DNA of 62,835 nucleotides from Capnocytophaga leadbetteri (GTDB lineage Bacteria; Bacteroidota; Bacteroidia; Flavobacteriales; Flavobacteriaceae): NCBI RefSeq assembly GCF_003054025.1, contig NZ_QBKG01000011.1, positions 1 through 62,835 of the forward strand. The letters run 5' to 3'. The position numbers were made by a program, and so were the translations under genes. Positions 16,647 to 25,761 of this stretch are shown piece by piece; positions within the stretch are counted from its first letter, which is position 1, and every line of letters starts with the position of its first letter. Under the pieces are notes generated by a model. The model searched no databases, was not told where the DNA came from, and saw only the letters and a list, made by a program, of their open reading frames with translations.

Positions 16647-19409
16647 TTATTTAGCTGTTAAACGCACATCTATACGTCTGTTTTTAGCTTTGCATTCATC
16701 GGTATCGTTAGCAGGACATATTGGATGCTCTGCTCCATAACCTTGAGCACTCAACTGTGATTTGTTAGCACCCAATGCTACTAATTTGTTTAGTACAGAA
16801 TTAGCACGTCTTTCAGAAAGTTTTAAGTTACCTTCGGCACTACCTGTATTATCAGTATACCCCCCTAAACGGATAGCAGCCTTAGGATAAGCTTTTAATA
16901 TAGCTACAATATTTTTTAATTGTTGTTCTGAACCTTCAGTAAGTTCATCACTACCTGTTTTGAAGTAAGTTCTATCCAAAGTAATCCAGTTATCTTTGAA
17001 TTGTTCTGGAGTAGTAAGGTTTTTATCTTCTAACAATTTTACAAGGTGAGCCTCAGATGAATTTTCACCTACTTCTAACATTGTATTGTCAAGAAGATTC
17101 AATTGAAATAAATTACCTACATTGTATTCAAAGTTACCATCAGCGTTTAATACTCCCTCTACTACTTCTATAGCAGGTTCTAATGGTATCATATCGGTTT
17201 CAGCCTCTCCTTCACGTATTTGAGCTTCTACAGGCATTCCGTTAGCATCAGCGGTATGTCCGCCCAAGATAGGAGCGATAACCAAGCCTACTAAGCAAGT
17301 AAGTTTGATAAGAATATTCATTGAAGGTCCTGAAGTATCTTTGAATGGGTCACCTACAGTATCACCAGTTACAGCTGCTTTATGAGCGTCAGAACCTTTG
17401 TAAGTCATTTGTCCGTTGATTTCTACCCCTGCTTCAAATGATTTCTTAGCGTTATCCCAAGCACCACCAGCGTTATTTTGGAAGATTGCCCATACTACAC
17501 CTGATACAGCTACACCAGCCATATAAGCTCCTAAAGCTTCAGCTCCCATTACAAAACCGATAATGATAGGGGTAATAATAGTAATTGCACCAGGCAACAT
17601 CATTTCTCGCAAAGCAGCTTTAGTAGAAATATCCACGCATCTACCGTACTCTGGGGTACCTTTTCCTTCCATAATGCCAGGAATTTCGCGGAACTGACGG
17701 CGCACTTCGTTCACCATATCCATAGCCGCTTTTCCTACTGATTGCATAGCTAAAGCTGAGAAAATTACTGGAATCATACCTCCAATAAACAAGGCTGCTA
17801 ATACATCAGCTTTGAAGATGTTAATACCATCAATACCTGTAAAGGTAACATAAGCTGCAAACAATGCTAAGGCAGTAAGAGCTGCAGAAGCAATTGCAAA
17901 GCCTTTACCTACAGCAGCAGTAGTATTACCTACTGAGTCTAAAATATCAGTACGTTGGCGTACTTCTTTTGGCAGTTCACTCATTTCAGCTACCCCTCCT
18001 GCATTATCAGCAATAGGTCCGAAAGCATCAATAGCTAATTGCATAGCAGTAGTAGCCATCATTGCTGAAGCTGCAATCGCAACCCCGTAGAAACCTGCTA
18101 AGGCATAAGACCCCCAGATAGCTACTGCAAAAAGCAATACAGAACCAAAGGTAGATTTCATACCGGTAGCTAAACCTGCTATAATGTTAGTAGCTGCTCC
18201 AGTAGAAGAGTTGCGCACAATGTTCAACACTGGTTTTTTACCCAAAGCAGTAAAGTATTCAGTAATAGTAGAGATAAGTAATCCTACGGCTAAACCTACA
18301 ATAGTAGCATAGAATACATTAATACTTGGAATACTCTTTACACCTTCTCCAAAGAAACTCATCTGAATAGTTTCAGGAAGCATATATTTGATTAGGAAGA
18401 AACAAGCTACCAAAGTAAGCCCTAAAGCTACATAGTTACCAGTGTTTAGCGAACTTTGTACTTGTTTTTCTTTAGCTTCATTATTTTTGATACCTACAAA
18501 GAAAGTACCTATGATAGAAGCTACAATACCTACCCCTGCGATTACCAAAGGTAAAAGTATAGGCCCCATATTGCCAAAATTGTCTGTAAAAGCTCCTCCA
18601 CTGCTCATCGCCATATCTTTGATTACGTAGTTACCCAATACCATTGAGGCAAGTACTGTAGCCACATATGAACCAAATAGGTCAGCCCCCATACCAGCTA
18701 CGTCACCTACGTTATCACCTACGTTATCAGCGATAGTGGCAGGGTTACGAGGGTCATCTTCTGGGATACCTGCTTCTACTTTTCCTACAAGGTCAGCTCC
18801 AACGTCAGCAGCTTTGGTATAGATACCACCTCCCACACGAGCAAAAAGGGCAATAGACTCAGCTCCTAATGAGAAACCAGCCAAAGCTTCAAGAACAAGA
18901 GTCATTTCATCATAAAAAGGTTTACCCCCTTCTATGAAGGTGTTTACAAAGAGGATGAAGAACAAGCTCAAACCTAATACAGCTAAACCTGCTACTCCTA
19001 ATCCCATTACAGTACCACCTCCAAATGACACTTTTAAAGCTTTTGGCAAACTAGTGCGTGCAGCTTCAGTAGTACGCACATTAGAATTGGTAGCAATACG
19101 CATACCTATGTTTCCTGCTAAGGCAGAGAAAAATGCTCCACACACAAAAGCTACTACGATAAGCCAGTGAGAGGTCTCGACCATACGCGAAACAATAAAT
19201 AAGGCTATAGCGGCTATTACCACAAAAATACCTAAAATACGGTATTCAGCATTAAGAAACGCCATTGCACCTTCTTTGATACTTTTAGAGATGCTTTGCA
19301 TTCGCTCGTTGCCTGTGGTTTGCTTGTTTACCCACAAAGCCTTTGTAATCATAAAGATAAGCCCCAGAATAGCAAGGGCTAACGGTAGATATAACATCAT
19401 TTTATCCAT
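16647..19409 (-). CDS. hppA: Membrane-bound pyrophosphatase fused to an OmpA-like domain
   Basis: Residues 1 to about 700 are a complete ion-pumping membrane pyrophosphatase with about 16 membrane helices. The substrate loop has [20 protein letters not shown] (193-212) and [20 protein letters not shown], and a second set of acidic motifs occurs later ([27 protein letters not shown]). [10 protein letters not shown] has alanine where K+-independent enzymes have lysine, so it should be K+-dependent, the class that includes Na+ pumps. After a ~100-residue linker, residues ~805-920 form an OmpA-type peptidoglycan-binding domain: [29 protein letters not shown]. This C-terminal fusion is unusual and would tie the pump to the cell wall if the tail is periplasmic. 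A single unbroken frame supports a real fusion. Confidence 0.93.
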   Translation of the reverse strand: MDKMMLYLPLALAILGLIFMITKALWVNKQTTGNERMQSISKSIKEGAMAFLNAEYRILGIFVVIAAIALFIVSRMVETSHWLIVVAFVCGAFFSALAGNIGMRIATNSNVRTTEAARTSLPKALKVSFGGGTVMGLGVAGLAVLGLSLFFILFVNTFIEGGKPFYDEMTLVLEALAGFSLGAESIALFARVGGGIYTKAADVGADLVGKVEAGIPEDDPRNPATIADNVGDNVGDVAGMGADLFGSYVATVLASMVLGNYVIKDMAMSSGGAFTDNFGNMGPILLPLVIAGVGIVASIIGTFFVGIKNNEAKEKQVQSSLNTGNYVALGLTLVACFFLIKYMLPETIQMSFFGEGVKSIPSINVFYATIVGLAVGLLISTITEYFTALGKKPVLNIVRNSSTGAATNIIAGLATGMKSTFGSVLLFAVAIWGSYALAGFYGVAIAASAMMATTAMQLAIDAFGPIADNAGGVAEMSELPKEVRQRTDILDSVGNTTAAVGKGFAIASAALTALALFAAYVTFTGIDGINIFKADVLAALFIGGMIPVIFSALAMQSVGKAAMDMVNEVRRQFREIPGIMEGKGTPEYGRCVDISTKAALREMMLPGAITIITPIIIGFVMGAEALGAYMAGVAVSGVVWAIFQNNAGGAWDNAKKSFEAGVEINGQMTYKGSDAHKAAVTGDTVGDPFKDTSGPSMNILIKLTCLVGLVIAPILGGHTADANGMPVEAQIREGEAETDMIPLEPAIEVVEGVLNADGNFEYNVGNLFQLNLLDNTMLEVGENSSEAHLVKLLEDKNLTTPEQFKDNWITLDRTYFKTGSDELTEGSEQQLKNIVAILKAYPKAAIRLGGYTDNTGSAEGNLKLSERRANSVLNKLVALGANKSQLSAQGYGAEHPICPANDTDECKAKNRRIDVRLTAK

Positions 19410-19494
19410 ACAAATATTAGTAATTAATTATTCAGGCGGTAAAAGTACAAAAGATTATATTAATAAGAAAATAAAATATGATTTTTTTTGTTTT

Positions 19495-20724
19495 CTATCC
19501 TAAGAAACCTATAAAAGTAGTCAAGATAAAGGCATTGATAAAGTCTATAAAGAAAGCCCCTACCATCGGTACGATTAGAAAGGCTTTATGGGAAGGGCCA
19601 AAGCGCTCAGTAACCGACTGCATATTAGCCACTGCCGTAGGGGTAGCCCCTAAGCCGAAACCACAATGTCCCGCACTGAGTACTGCTGCATCATAATCAG
19701 CCCCCATTAAGCGGAAAGTTACAAAATAAGCATAAGTACACATTACAAAAGTTTGTACTGCTAAGATGATAAGCATCGGCACAGCTATATCTAACAACGT
19801 CCAAAGTTTTAAATTTAAAAGAGCAATCCCTAAAAACAGACTTAGTGAAGCATTGCCAAATACATCTATAGCACGGTCAAACATATTTACTTTGAAAGCA
19901 TTAGTAAGTACATTGCGCAGAAGTACCCCGAAGAATAAAGCCCATACAAACTGTGGAATAGTAAATTTTTCGGGCAAGTAAGCTGTAACAGTAGGAGAAA
20001 CCATTATAGCTGAAAACGATAGACAAGCTGCAAAAAGAGCCATTGTTTCTATAGCTGATTTTGAAGTGATAAGACGCTGCTTACCTGCATTTTCAAACAC
20101 TTCAACTACAGTATCTACTACATTATCAGTAGTTTTATCAGTTATAGGTTTTCTCCCCATATTATTGACTAATTTTCGTGCGACAGGACCTCCTATAAGT
20201 CCACCGAGTACCAAGCCAAAGGTAGCTGAAGCCATACCGAGACTGGTTGCCCCTTTAATACCATAGTCTGTCTCTAATATCTTACCCCACGCACCTGCTG
20301 TACCATGTCCTCCGGTCAGGGTGATAGAACCTGTTATCAAACCCATAATAGGATTTTGCCCCAATGCACTTGCCAATCCTACTCCTACTGAGTTTTGTAC
20401 TACTATAAAAAGAGCTACTACCCCCAGAAAGAAAATCAGCCCTTTACCTCCTGCTTTTAATCGAGAAAAATCAGCACTGAGCCCTATTGATGAAAAGAAA
20501 AACAACATAAAGGCCTCTTGCAAATTAGTGCTAAACTCTAATGAAATTTCATATTTAAGATACAGCAAAAAGATAATAACAGCAGCTAATAGTCCGCCAG
20601 CCACTGGCTCAGGAATATTGAAGTTTTGAAGTATCTTTATTTTCCCCACCAATAAGCGTCCTACCAATAGCACAAGAGTAGCAATAATAAGGGTGTAATA
20701 AGGATCAATAATAATTGTATTCAT
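19495..20724 (-). CDS. gltS: Sodium/glutamate symporter
   Basis: 409 residues, about 10-11 hydrophobic helices, full length for GltS. Characteristic segments include FNIPEPVAGGLLAA, FFSSIGLSADFSRLKAGG, TGGHGTAGAWG and, in the second half, LSAGHCGFGLGATPTAVANM. Na+-driven uptake of glutamate across the inner membrane. It lies 85 bases upstream of the pyrophosphatase gene on the same strand. A Na+-pumping pyrophosphatase next to a Na+-coupled transporter is functionally sensible, but co-transcription is not proven. Confidence 0.93.
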   Translation of the reverse strand: MNTIIIDPYYTLIIATLVLLVGRLLVGKIKILQNFNIPEPVAGGLLAAVIIFLLYLKYEISLEFSTNLQEAFMLFFFSSIGLSADFSRLKAGGKGLIFFLGVVALFIVVQNSVGVGLASALGQNPIMGLITGSITLTGGHGTAGAWGKILETDYGIKGATSLGMASATFGLVLGGLIGGPVARKLVNNMGRKPITDKTTDNVVDTVVEVFENAGKQRLITSKSAIETMALFAACLSFSAIMVSPTVTAYLPEKFTIPQFVWALFFGVLLRNVLTNAFKVNMFDRAIDVFGNASLSLFLGIALLNLKLWTLLDIAVPMLIILAVQTFVMCTYAYFVTFRLMGADYDAAVLSAGHCGFGLGATPTAVANMQSVTERFGPSHKAFLIVPMVGAFFIDFINAFILTTFIGFLG

Positions 20725-20767
20725 TGGTTTTAAAAATTAGCAATTTAATAAAAAAGAATTAGCAAAT

Positions 20768-21988
20768 TTACAAATCAGCTAATTCACTAACTACAAAGGT
20801 ACTCCCGCCTATAAAAATAAAATCAGTAGGCTGTGCCTTTGCTTTAGCTGCAGATACTGCTTCTTGCACTGAAGAGTAAGCCTCCCCTTTCAATCCTTTA
20901 GCAGTGGCAATTTCTTTCAATGTATCTACAGCCAATCCACGTTTGATATTCGGGCTACAGAAGTAATAATGTGCTTCTTTAGGAAAAAGTTCTAAAACAC
21001 CCTTTACATCTTTTTCTTTTACAAAACCTATTACTATATGTAGCTGTGTATAAGTTTGCTTTTTCAGCTGCTCCATTACATAAGTGAGTCCGCCGATATT
21101 ATGCCCTGTGTCGCATACAACAGTTGGGTGGGTGCTAAGAGTTTGCCAACGCCCTTTAAGATGGGTATTCTTCACTACATTTAGCAAGCCGTTTTTGAGG
21201 TTTTCATCGCTGATATCCCAACCCTGATGTTTTAAAAAATCAATTACAGCTATTACACCTTTGATATTTTTCTCTTGATAAATACCTTGCAAATCGGTAG
21301 TGAGGTTAGTGGTCAGTTCATTAGCGAAAACTATAGGAGCCTTCTCTTCTTTTGCTCGCTTAATAAATACAGGAGCTGTTTCTTCTTGATATTCACTAAT
21401 CACTACAGGGGTATTTTTCTTGATAATACCTGCCTTTTCAAAAGCGATTTCAGGTAGGGTATTACCTAATATATCGGTATGATCTTTAGAAATATTGGTG
21501 ATAAGCGACACTTCCGGAGTGATGATATTAGTAGAATCAAAACGCCCTCCTAAGCCCACTTCTATTACCCCTATATCAACTTTTTCTTCAGCAAAATAAT
21601 CAAAAGCCAAACCTACTGTCATCTCAAAGAAAGAGAGGTGATGAGTGGCTAAGAAATCTTTATGGGCAGCAATAAAACTCACTACACGTTCCTCTGGAAT
21701 TTCTACACCATTTATTTTGATACGCTCTCTGAAATCTTTTAGATGAGGAGAAGTGTAAAGCCCTACTTTATAACCAGCCTCTTGCAATATAGAAGCGAGC
21801 ATACTACTCGATGACCCTTTGCCATTAGTACCAGCTATATGTAAGGTTTTGAATTTCTTTTCGGGATTTCCTAATACTGAGGCAAAAGCAATTGTTCTGT
21901 CTAATTTATTGTTCAGAGCAGTTTTTCCTTGTGTTTGAAACATTGGTAACTGATTGAACATCCACGATAATGTTTCTTGATAGTTCAT
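20768..21988 (-). CDS. folC: Bifunctional folylpolyglutamate/dihydrofolate synthase
   Basis: 406 residues, cytosolic Mur-ligase-fold enzyme adding glutamate to dihydropteroate and folates. The P-loop HIAGTNGKGSSSSML begins at residue 50. Further family motifs are YTSPHLKDFRERI, GVIEVGLGGRFDSTN, ISKDHTDILGNTL, EKAGIIK and DTGHNIGG. It starts 2 bases after the tonB stop, as the last gene of the exbB-exbD-tonB run. Confidence 0.95.
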   Translation of the reverse strand: MNYQETLSWMFNQLPMFQTQGKTALNNKLDRTIAFASVLGNPEKKFKTLHIAGTNGKGSSSSMLASILQEAGYKVGLYTSPHLKDFRERIKINGVEIPEERVVSFIAAHKDFLATHHLSFFEMTVGLAFDYFAEEKVDIGVIEVGLGGRFDSTNIITPEVSLITNISKDHTDILGNTLPEIAFEKAGIIKKNTPVVISEYQEETAPVFIKRAKEEKAPIVFANELTTNLTTDLQGIYQEKNIKGVIAVIDFLKHQGWDISDENLKNGLLNVVKNTHLKGRWQTLSTHPTVVCDTGHNIGGLTYVMEQLKKQTYTQLHIVIGFVKEKDVKGVLELFPKEAHYYFCSPNIKRGLAVDTLKEIATAKGLKGEAYSSVQEAVSAAKAKAQPTDFIFIGGSTFVVSELADL

Positions 21989-21990
21989 TA

Positions 21991-22806
21991 TTACTCTCCT
22001 AATTTGAAGTTGATCACTATGAAGCCTACTTGACGAGCAGGAGCATTGTCATCAGGATTCCAGCTGTGTTTATAGGCCGTCTTTCGAGCAGCATCTAACA
22101 GACACTGAGCTGAGTTAGTGGTACCTTTTACCCCAGCTGTAGCTTTTACTACTTTACCACTACGATCTACTTCTATCTGTACTACTACACGTCCTTCCTC
22201 ATTGCAATCTTGTACAACCTTCCCTTGGGTAGCAATACTGCGCCCTTTCAGTCCCCAACCTTTGCCAGAGGAGCCACCACCTCCTGCACCATAGTAGGAG
22301 TCGGCATACTGACTACCATCTATTTGTCCTTGGTAACCAGGTCGCTGTCCGTCACCTTGTCCTGCAGTACCACTACCCCCTGCATTGGCAGCCCCCAATA
22401 TACTTGAAAGTGCTTCAGAGGTTTCACGCGAAGGTTTAGGGTCAGGCTTAGGAGTTTCTGTTTTAGGAGTTTCTTTCTTTTTTTCTTGTTTTTTAGGTGC
22501 TTCGGCTATTGCTACTGTTTCGTCATTATCTTGGGCTAAAAGATTCTCTTTCACCTCTGTAGAAGTTGTTTCTTCTGGCACCGATTCAGGAGGCGTTTGG
22601 GTCTCTACTTGTTGGGCAGCACTAGGAGGCGTTGTACGTTCCCCCATACCCGTAACATCTACCCCATATATCACCTCTACTCCACTCTCTGGCGGAGGGT
22701 CTAAATAAGTCATTCCCGCAAAGAAGAGCAATAGCACCACTATGCTCATCACAGCGGTAGTGAGTGCCAGCGACTTGCGCTTATGTGTGGTATCTAATAA
22801 ACTCAT
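21991..22806 (-). CDS. tonB: Energy transducer TonB
   Basis: 271 residues. One N-terminal membrane helix (TAVMSIVVLLLFFAGMTYL) is followed by a Pro/Glu/Lys-rich periplasmic spacer (EAPKKQEKKKETPKTETPKP), a Gly-rich stretch and a C-terminal TonB-type domain (NEEGRVVVQIEVDRSGKVVK, VGFIVINFKLGE). It transmits proton-motive force from ExbB/ExbD to outer-membrane receptors. It is in order behind exbD with an 11-base gap. Confidence 0.9.
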   Translation of the reverse strand: MSLLDTTHKRKSLALTTAVMSIVVLLLFFAGMTYLDPPPESGVEVIYGVDVTGMGERTTPPSAAQQVETQTPPESVPEETTSTEVKENLLAQDNDETVAIAEAPKKQEKKKETPKTETPKPDPKPSRETSEALSSILGAANAGGSGTAGQGDGQRPGYQGQIDGSQYADSYYGAGGGGSSGKGWGLKGRSIATQGKVVQDCNEEGRVVVQIEVDRSGKVVKATAGVKGTTNSAQCLLDAARKTAYKHSWNPDDNAPARQVGFIVINFKLGE

Positions 22807-22816
22807 AATTTTTCAT

Positions 22817-23203
22817 CTATTTTGGGCGTACTGCCAAAATTACTTTATACTGATTTTGGTTGGCTATATCCATTACATTTACGGCATTTTCTATTGGCAC
22901 ACTTTCCTCTACTCGTAAGATAATAGTAGGGTTTTCTACCCCATTTAGAGCCGACCTAAGTTCGCTATCTAAATTAGTAACAGAAATAGGTCTTTTATCA
23001 ATAAAATAATTCAAATTTTTATCAATACTTACCGAAACATTCTGTGTATTAGTTGATTTACCCTTTGCTTTTGGTAATAATAAGTCTAATGCATTAGGGC
23101 TATTAGCTGTAATCATAAAAAACACCAAAAGCAAGAACACTATATCGGTCATAGACGACATACTGAACTCTGGGCTGATTTTATTTCTACCTTTTAATTT
23201 CAT
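22817..23203 (-). CDS. exbD: Biopolymer transport protein ExbD
   Basis: 128 residues with one N-terminal membrane helix (MTDIVFLLLVFFMITANSP) containing the conserved proton-path aspartate, and a periplasmic domain ending KVILAVRPK. Partner of ExbB and TonB, 31 bases behind exbB. Confidence 0.93.
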   Translation of the reverse strand: MKLKGRNKISPEFSMSSMTDIVFLLLVFFMITANSPNALDLLLPKAKGKSTNTQNVSVSIDKNLNYFIDKRPISVTNLDSELRSALNGVENPTIILRVEESVPIENAVNVMDIANQNQYKVILAVRPK

Positions 23204-23233
23204 AACTTTTTCTTTAATTAAGCAACTGGCAGA

Positions 23234-23935
23234 CTAAAGAGGTTCGTTGAGCAAATCTAAGAATTCTACTGCATTAGCTTCCATTTGGTGAACTATTTTA
23301 TCGGTTTTTACCACTAAGTGGTTGTACCCCACATAGGCTATGATACCTACTATAAGTCCCGCTACTGTAGTGGCCATAGCTGTATAAATACCTCCTGCTA
23401 AAGCGCCCATCTCAGCTTGCCCACCAGCGGTAGCCATTTCGTGAAATGACATAATCATACCTACTACCGTACCCAAGAAGCCTATCATAGGCCCTGCTCC
23501 TGCGATAGTAGCCAAGATAGCTGTATTTTTCTCTAACTTATACACCTCTAAAGTACCTGCATTTTCGATGGCTTTGTTGATATCTTCAAGCGGTTTCCCG
23601 ATGCGTGATACTCCTTTTTCTATAAGGCGTGCTACAGGTGTGTTTGATTGCACACATAGCATTTTAGCAGCATCTAATCGACCTGCTGCTATACAATCGC
23701 GTATTTTGTACATAAAAGTTTTATCTACTTGCGAAGCTGCTTTGATAGCAAATGTGCGTTCGAAATAGATGTAGAGTGCCACCCCCAACATCAGGAAGAG
23801 AACCCCGATAATGATAATATTACCCGTGCCACCATCTATAATCATATCCATTATAGAAAGTGTTTTTTCTTGTACTTCAGGGGCAGCATTATTAGTTTGT
23901 GTAGCTATCCCCATAGCCGTTTGTAATCCTAACAT
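23234..23935 (-). CDS. exbB: MotA/TolQ/ExbB proton channel protein
   Basis: 233 residues, three hydrophobic helices: one near residues 35-55, then two long ones containing GPMIGFLGTVVGMIMSFHEM and GIYTAMATTVAGLIVGIIAY, the proton-channel signature. It is the first gene of the TonB-energization operon, with a strong promoter in front. Confidence 0.94.
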   Translation of the reverse strand: MLGLQTAMGIATQTNNAAPEVQEKTLSIMDMIIDGGTGNIIIIGVLFLMLGVALYIYFERTFAIKAASQVDKTFMYKIRDCIAAGRLDAAKMLCVQSNTPVARLIEKGVSRIGKPLEDINKAIENAGTLEVYKLEKNTAILATIAGAGPMIGFLGTVVGMIMSFHEMATAGGQAEMGALAGGIYTAMATTVAGLIVGIIAYVGYNHLVVKTDKIVHQMEANAVEFLDLLNEPL

Positions 23936-23965
23936 AACTTCTTGTTTTTAGCTTTTAAAATCTCG

Positions 23966-23995
23966 CAAAAGTAGTAAATAATTATCAAATAGCAA
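23966..23995 (-). promoter_or_regulatory. Promoter of the exbB-exbD-tonB-folC operon
   Basis: On the minus strand TTG (23993-23995), 19 bases, TACTTTTG (23966-23973). Spacing and both boxes match the Bacteroidota consensus. Confidence 0.75.
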
Positions 23996-24082
23996 TTAAT
24001 AAATAAAAAAACAATTGAAAAAAGAAGCTGTTTTTTATAGAAGTATTTGATTTTCAGAGGTTAATTGTTACTTATTAAACAC

Positions 24083-24119
24083 AAAAAAAGGCTCTCAAAA
24101 AATGAGTAGCCTTTTTTTG
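24083..24119 (-). terminator. Terminator of the tRNA-Val cluster
   Basis: AAAAAAAGGCT and AGCCTTTTTTT pair around a 14-base loop. It lies immediately downstream of the three tRNAs in their direction of transcription. Confidence 0.8.
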
Positions 24120-24124
24120 TTTTG

Positions 24125-24199
24125 TGGACTCTACTGGATTCGAACCAGTGACCCTCTGCTTGTAAGGCAGATGCTCTGAACCAGCTGAGCTAAGAATCC
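24125..24199 (-). tRNA. tRNA-Val (anticodon TAC), third copy in transcription order
   Basis: 75 nt cloverleaf. The acceptor stem GGATTCT pairs with AGAGTCC, discriminator A; the anticodon loop is CTTACAA; the T arm has GGTTCGAATCC. CCA is not encoded. Its acceptor stem differs from the other two copies at positions 3 and 4 while keeping pairing through A-T and a T-G wobble. Confidence 0.95.
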
Positions 24200-24237
24200 G
24201 TTAAATTATGAAAACAACAATAAAATCCGAAATTTTG

Positions 24238-24312
24238 TGGGTCCTACTGGATTCGAACCAGTGACCCTCTGCTTGTAAGGCAGATGCTCTGAACCAGCTG
24301 AGCTAAGAACCC
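24238..24312 (-). tRNA. tRNA-Val (anticodon TAC), second copy
   Basis: 75 nt, acceptor GGGTTCT/AGGACCC with discriminator A, anticodon loop CTTACAA. The body is identical to its neighbours. It lies 38 bases from the third copy. Confidence 0.96.
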
Positions 24313-24353
24313 CAAAAATAACAATGATAAAAATTTTAAATCTTAAACCTAAG

Positions 24354-24428
24354 TGGGTCCTACTGGATTCGAACCAGTGACCCTCTGCTTGTAAGGCAGA
24401 TGCTCTGAACCAGCTGAGCTAAGAACCC
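24354..24428 (-). tRNA. tRNA-Val (anticodon TAC), first copy
   Basis: 75 nt, identical in body and acceptor stem to the second copy. It is first in the transcript; an AT-rich promoter region lies at 24429-24480. Confidence 0.96.
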
Positions 24429-24583
24429 TTACGTTTTTAAATCGGGTGCAAAAGTACAACCTTTTTTTATAACCTCCAAATATTTTGCAAACTTTTTTGA
24501 TAAAAGGATTGTAATTATTACATTACTAACTGATTATCAATACAATAACATCCTTTATAAGCAGGCTAAATTTAAAAAACAAA

Positions 24584-25729
24584 TTACAAAACTAGTTTTT
24601 CTAAGGCTTCTAATAAAGTTTCTATCTTTAGCTTACAACTTTCAAAAAAAGCATCACTTTCTATAATATCACTTTCCCAAGACGCTATAGTTAGATTTTC
24701 TATATCCTCATAAAAAGGATACCATTCTGTTTCGCTCACAGGAATTCCTTTTTCTCTTAATCGTTGATGTAAAAGAGCTTTGTTTTCTTGTGAAAGTTGA
24801 TAGTTTTTAGGATTATTACATACCCCATAATAATAACTCCCTTCTTCAAAGTCAAAACTAATCTCTATGTTCTCCTTCCATTGCTCTTTGGTAAGATAGA
24901 ATCTTATGTAAGAATCGTAATTCTTATTAGTTCTTTCGTAATGGTATACCAATCCCTTTTGATGAGCAAACTCCTCCATTTTAGGGTTAAAATATTGTTT
25001 GGCTAAATAATCAAATACTTTAGGATAATTTAGAAAAACATTTTGTACAGCCTCTAAATTACCAAAATCAGCTAAAGTTTTTACTATCTCCTCTTGGTTT
25101 TTGGTATTCATATCTTGATTTGTTAGTATTTTTAAATGATTACTATATTGAATAAGAGTCTCACGAACAAGTGGCAGACGAGCTGCTAAAGCAATACATT
25201 TATCTAACCATCTTATAATCGTATCAGCATACGAAATAGTTAAGTAATTCACCCCCTCACCACTTTGTGGAGTGGCTTCGTTTCCCCAAAGAGTAAGATA
25301 GTAGATTTGATATACTTCAAATTCTTTTTTAGCAAATTGCTCATATCTCTTCAGTTGTTCATATTGGTCAGCTGCGTAAATTTTATTTTCTATAATAAGA
25401 GCATTTTTATTAGTATCTTTTATAAGAATATCTATACGTCCCTTATCAGTAGTATATTCAGTATAAACAGTTGCGTCAGATGGATTAAAGTCAGTTGGCA
25501 CAAAATCTTTATCAATTAAGCTCAAAAAAGCTTTAAGCAACTCTGATTTTAAAGAGTGAGTACCTTTAGGATTCAGCAGTTCAGCTATAATAGCAGAATG
25601 GGTATTTTCATAATGATTGACCCCGCAAATGCGAAACATATTAAAACGTCCTCCTGTAGCGTTTAATATCTCGCTATTTTTTTGAGTAATCGTAGCTACT
25701 TGTCGTAATAAATTTTGCAGTTCTTTCAT
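24584..25729 (-). CDS. PD-(D/E)XK nuclease superfamily protein
   Basis: 381 residues, cytosolic. The nuclease core lies in the first third: an early ENTHSAIIAELLNP helix, then KGRIDILI with Asp100, ALIIENKIYA with Glu114 and Lys116, and DQYEQLKRYEQ with Gln123. This is the E-...-D-ExK-Q layout of PDDEXK_4-type proteins. The remaining ~230 residues show no domain I recognise. There is no methyltransferase or specificity subunit nearby, so nothing supports a restriction system; it may be a solitary defence or repair nuclease. It lies 155 bases from the tRNA-Val cluster, a typical landing site for accessory genes. Confidence 0.8.
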   Translation of the reverse strand: MKELQNLLRQVATITQKNSEILNATGGRFNMFRICGVNHYENTHSAIIAELLNPKGTHSLKSELLKAFLSLIDKDFVPTDFNPSDATVYTEYTTDKGRIDILIKDTNKNALIIENKIYAADQYEQLKRYEQFAKKEFEVYQIYYLTLWGNEATPQSGEGVNYLTISYADTIIRWLDKCIALAARLPLVRETLIQYSNHLKILTNQDMNTKNQEEIVKTLADFGNLEAVQNVFLNYPKVFDYLAKQYFNPKMEEFAHQKGLVYHYERTNKNYDSYIRFYLTKEQWKENIEISFDFEEGSYYYGVCNNPKNYQLSQENKALLHQRLREKGIPVSETEWYPFYEDIENLTIASWESDIIESDAFFESCKLKIETLLEALEKLVL

Positions 25730-25761
25730 CTTTTAAACAATTCAATTGTAAAAATAGTTGA

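Noticed and set aside
20768-23935. TonB operon as a siderophore locus
   Set aside because: No receptor, synthesis or regulator genes are adjacent; folC ends the operon.
24125-24428. Three near-identical 75-base units with ~40-base spacers, looking like a CRISPR array
   Set aside because: Each unit folds as tRNA-Val with intact acceptor, anticodon and T arms; there are no cas genes.
24584-25729. Restriction-modification system
   Set aside because: Only a nuclease is present; recG and tRNAs flank it, with no methyltransferase.
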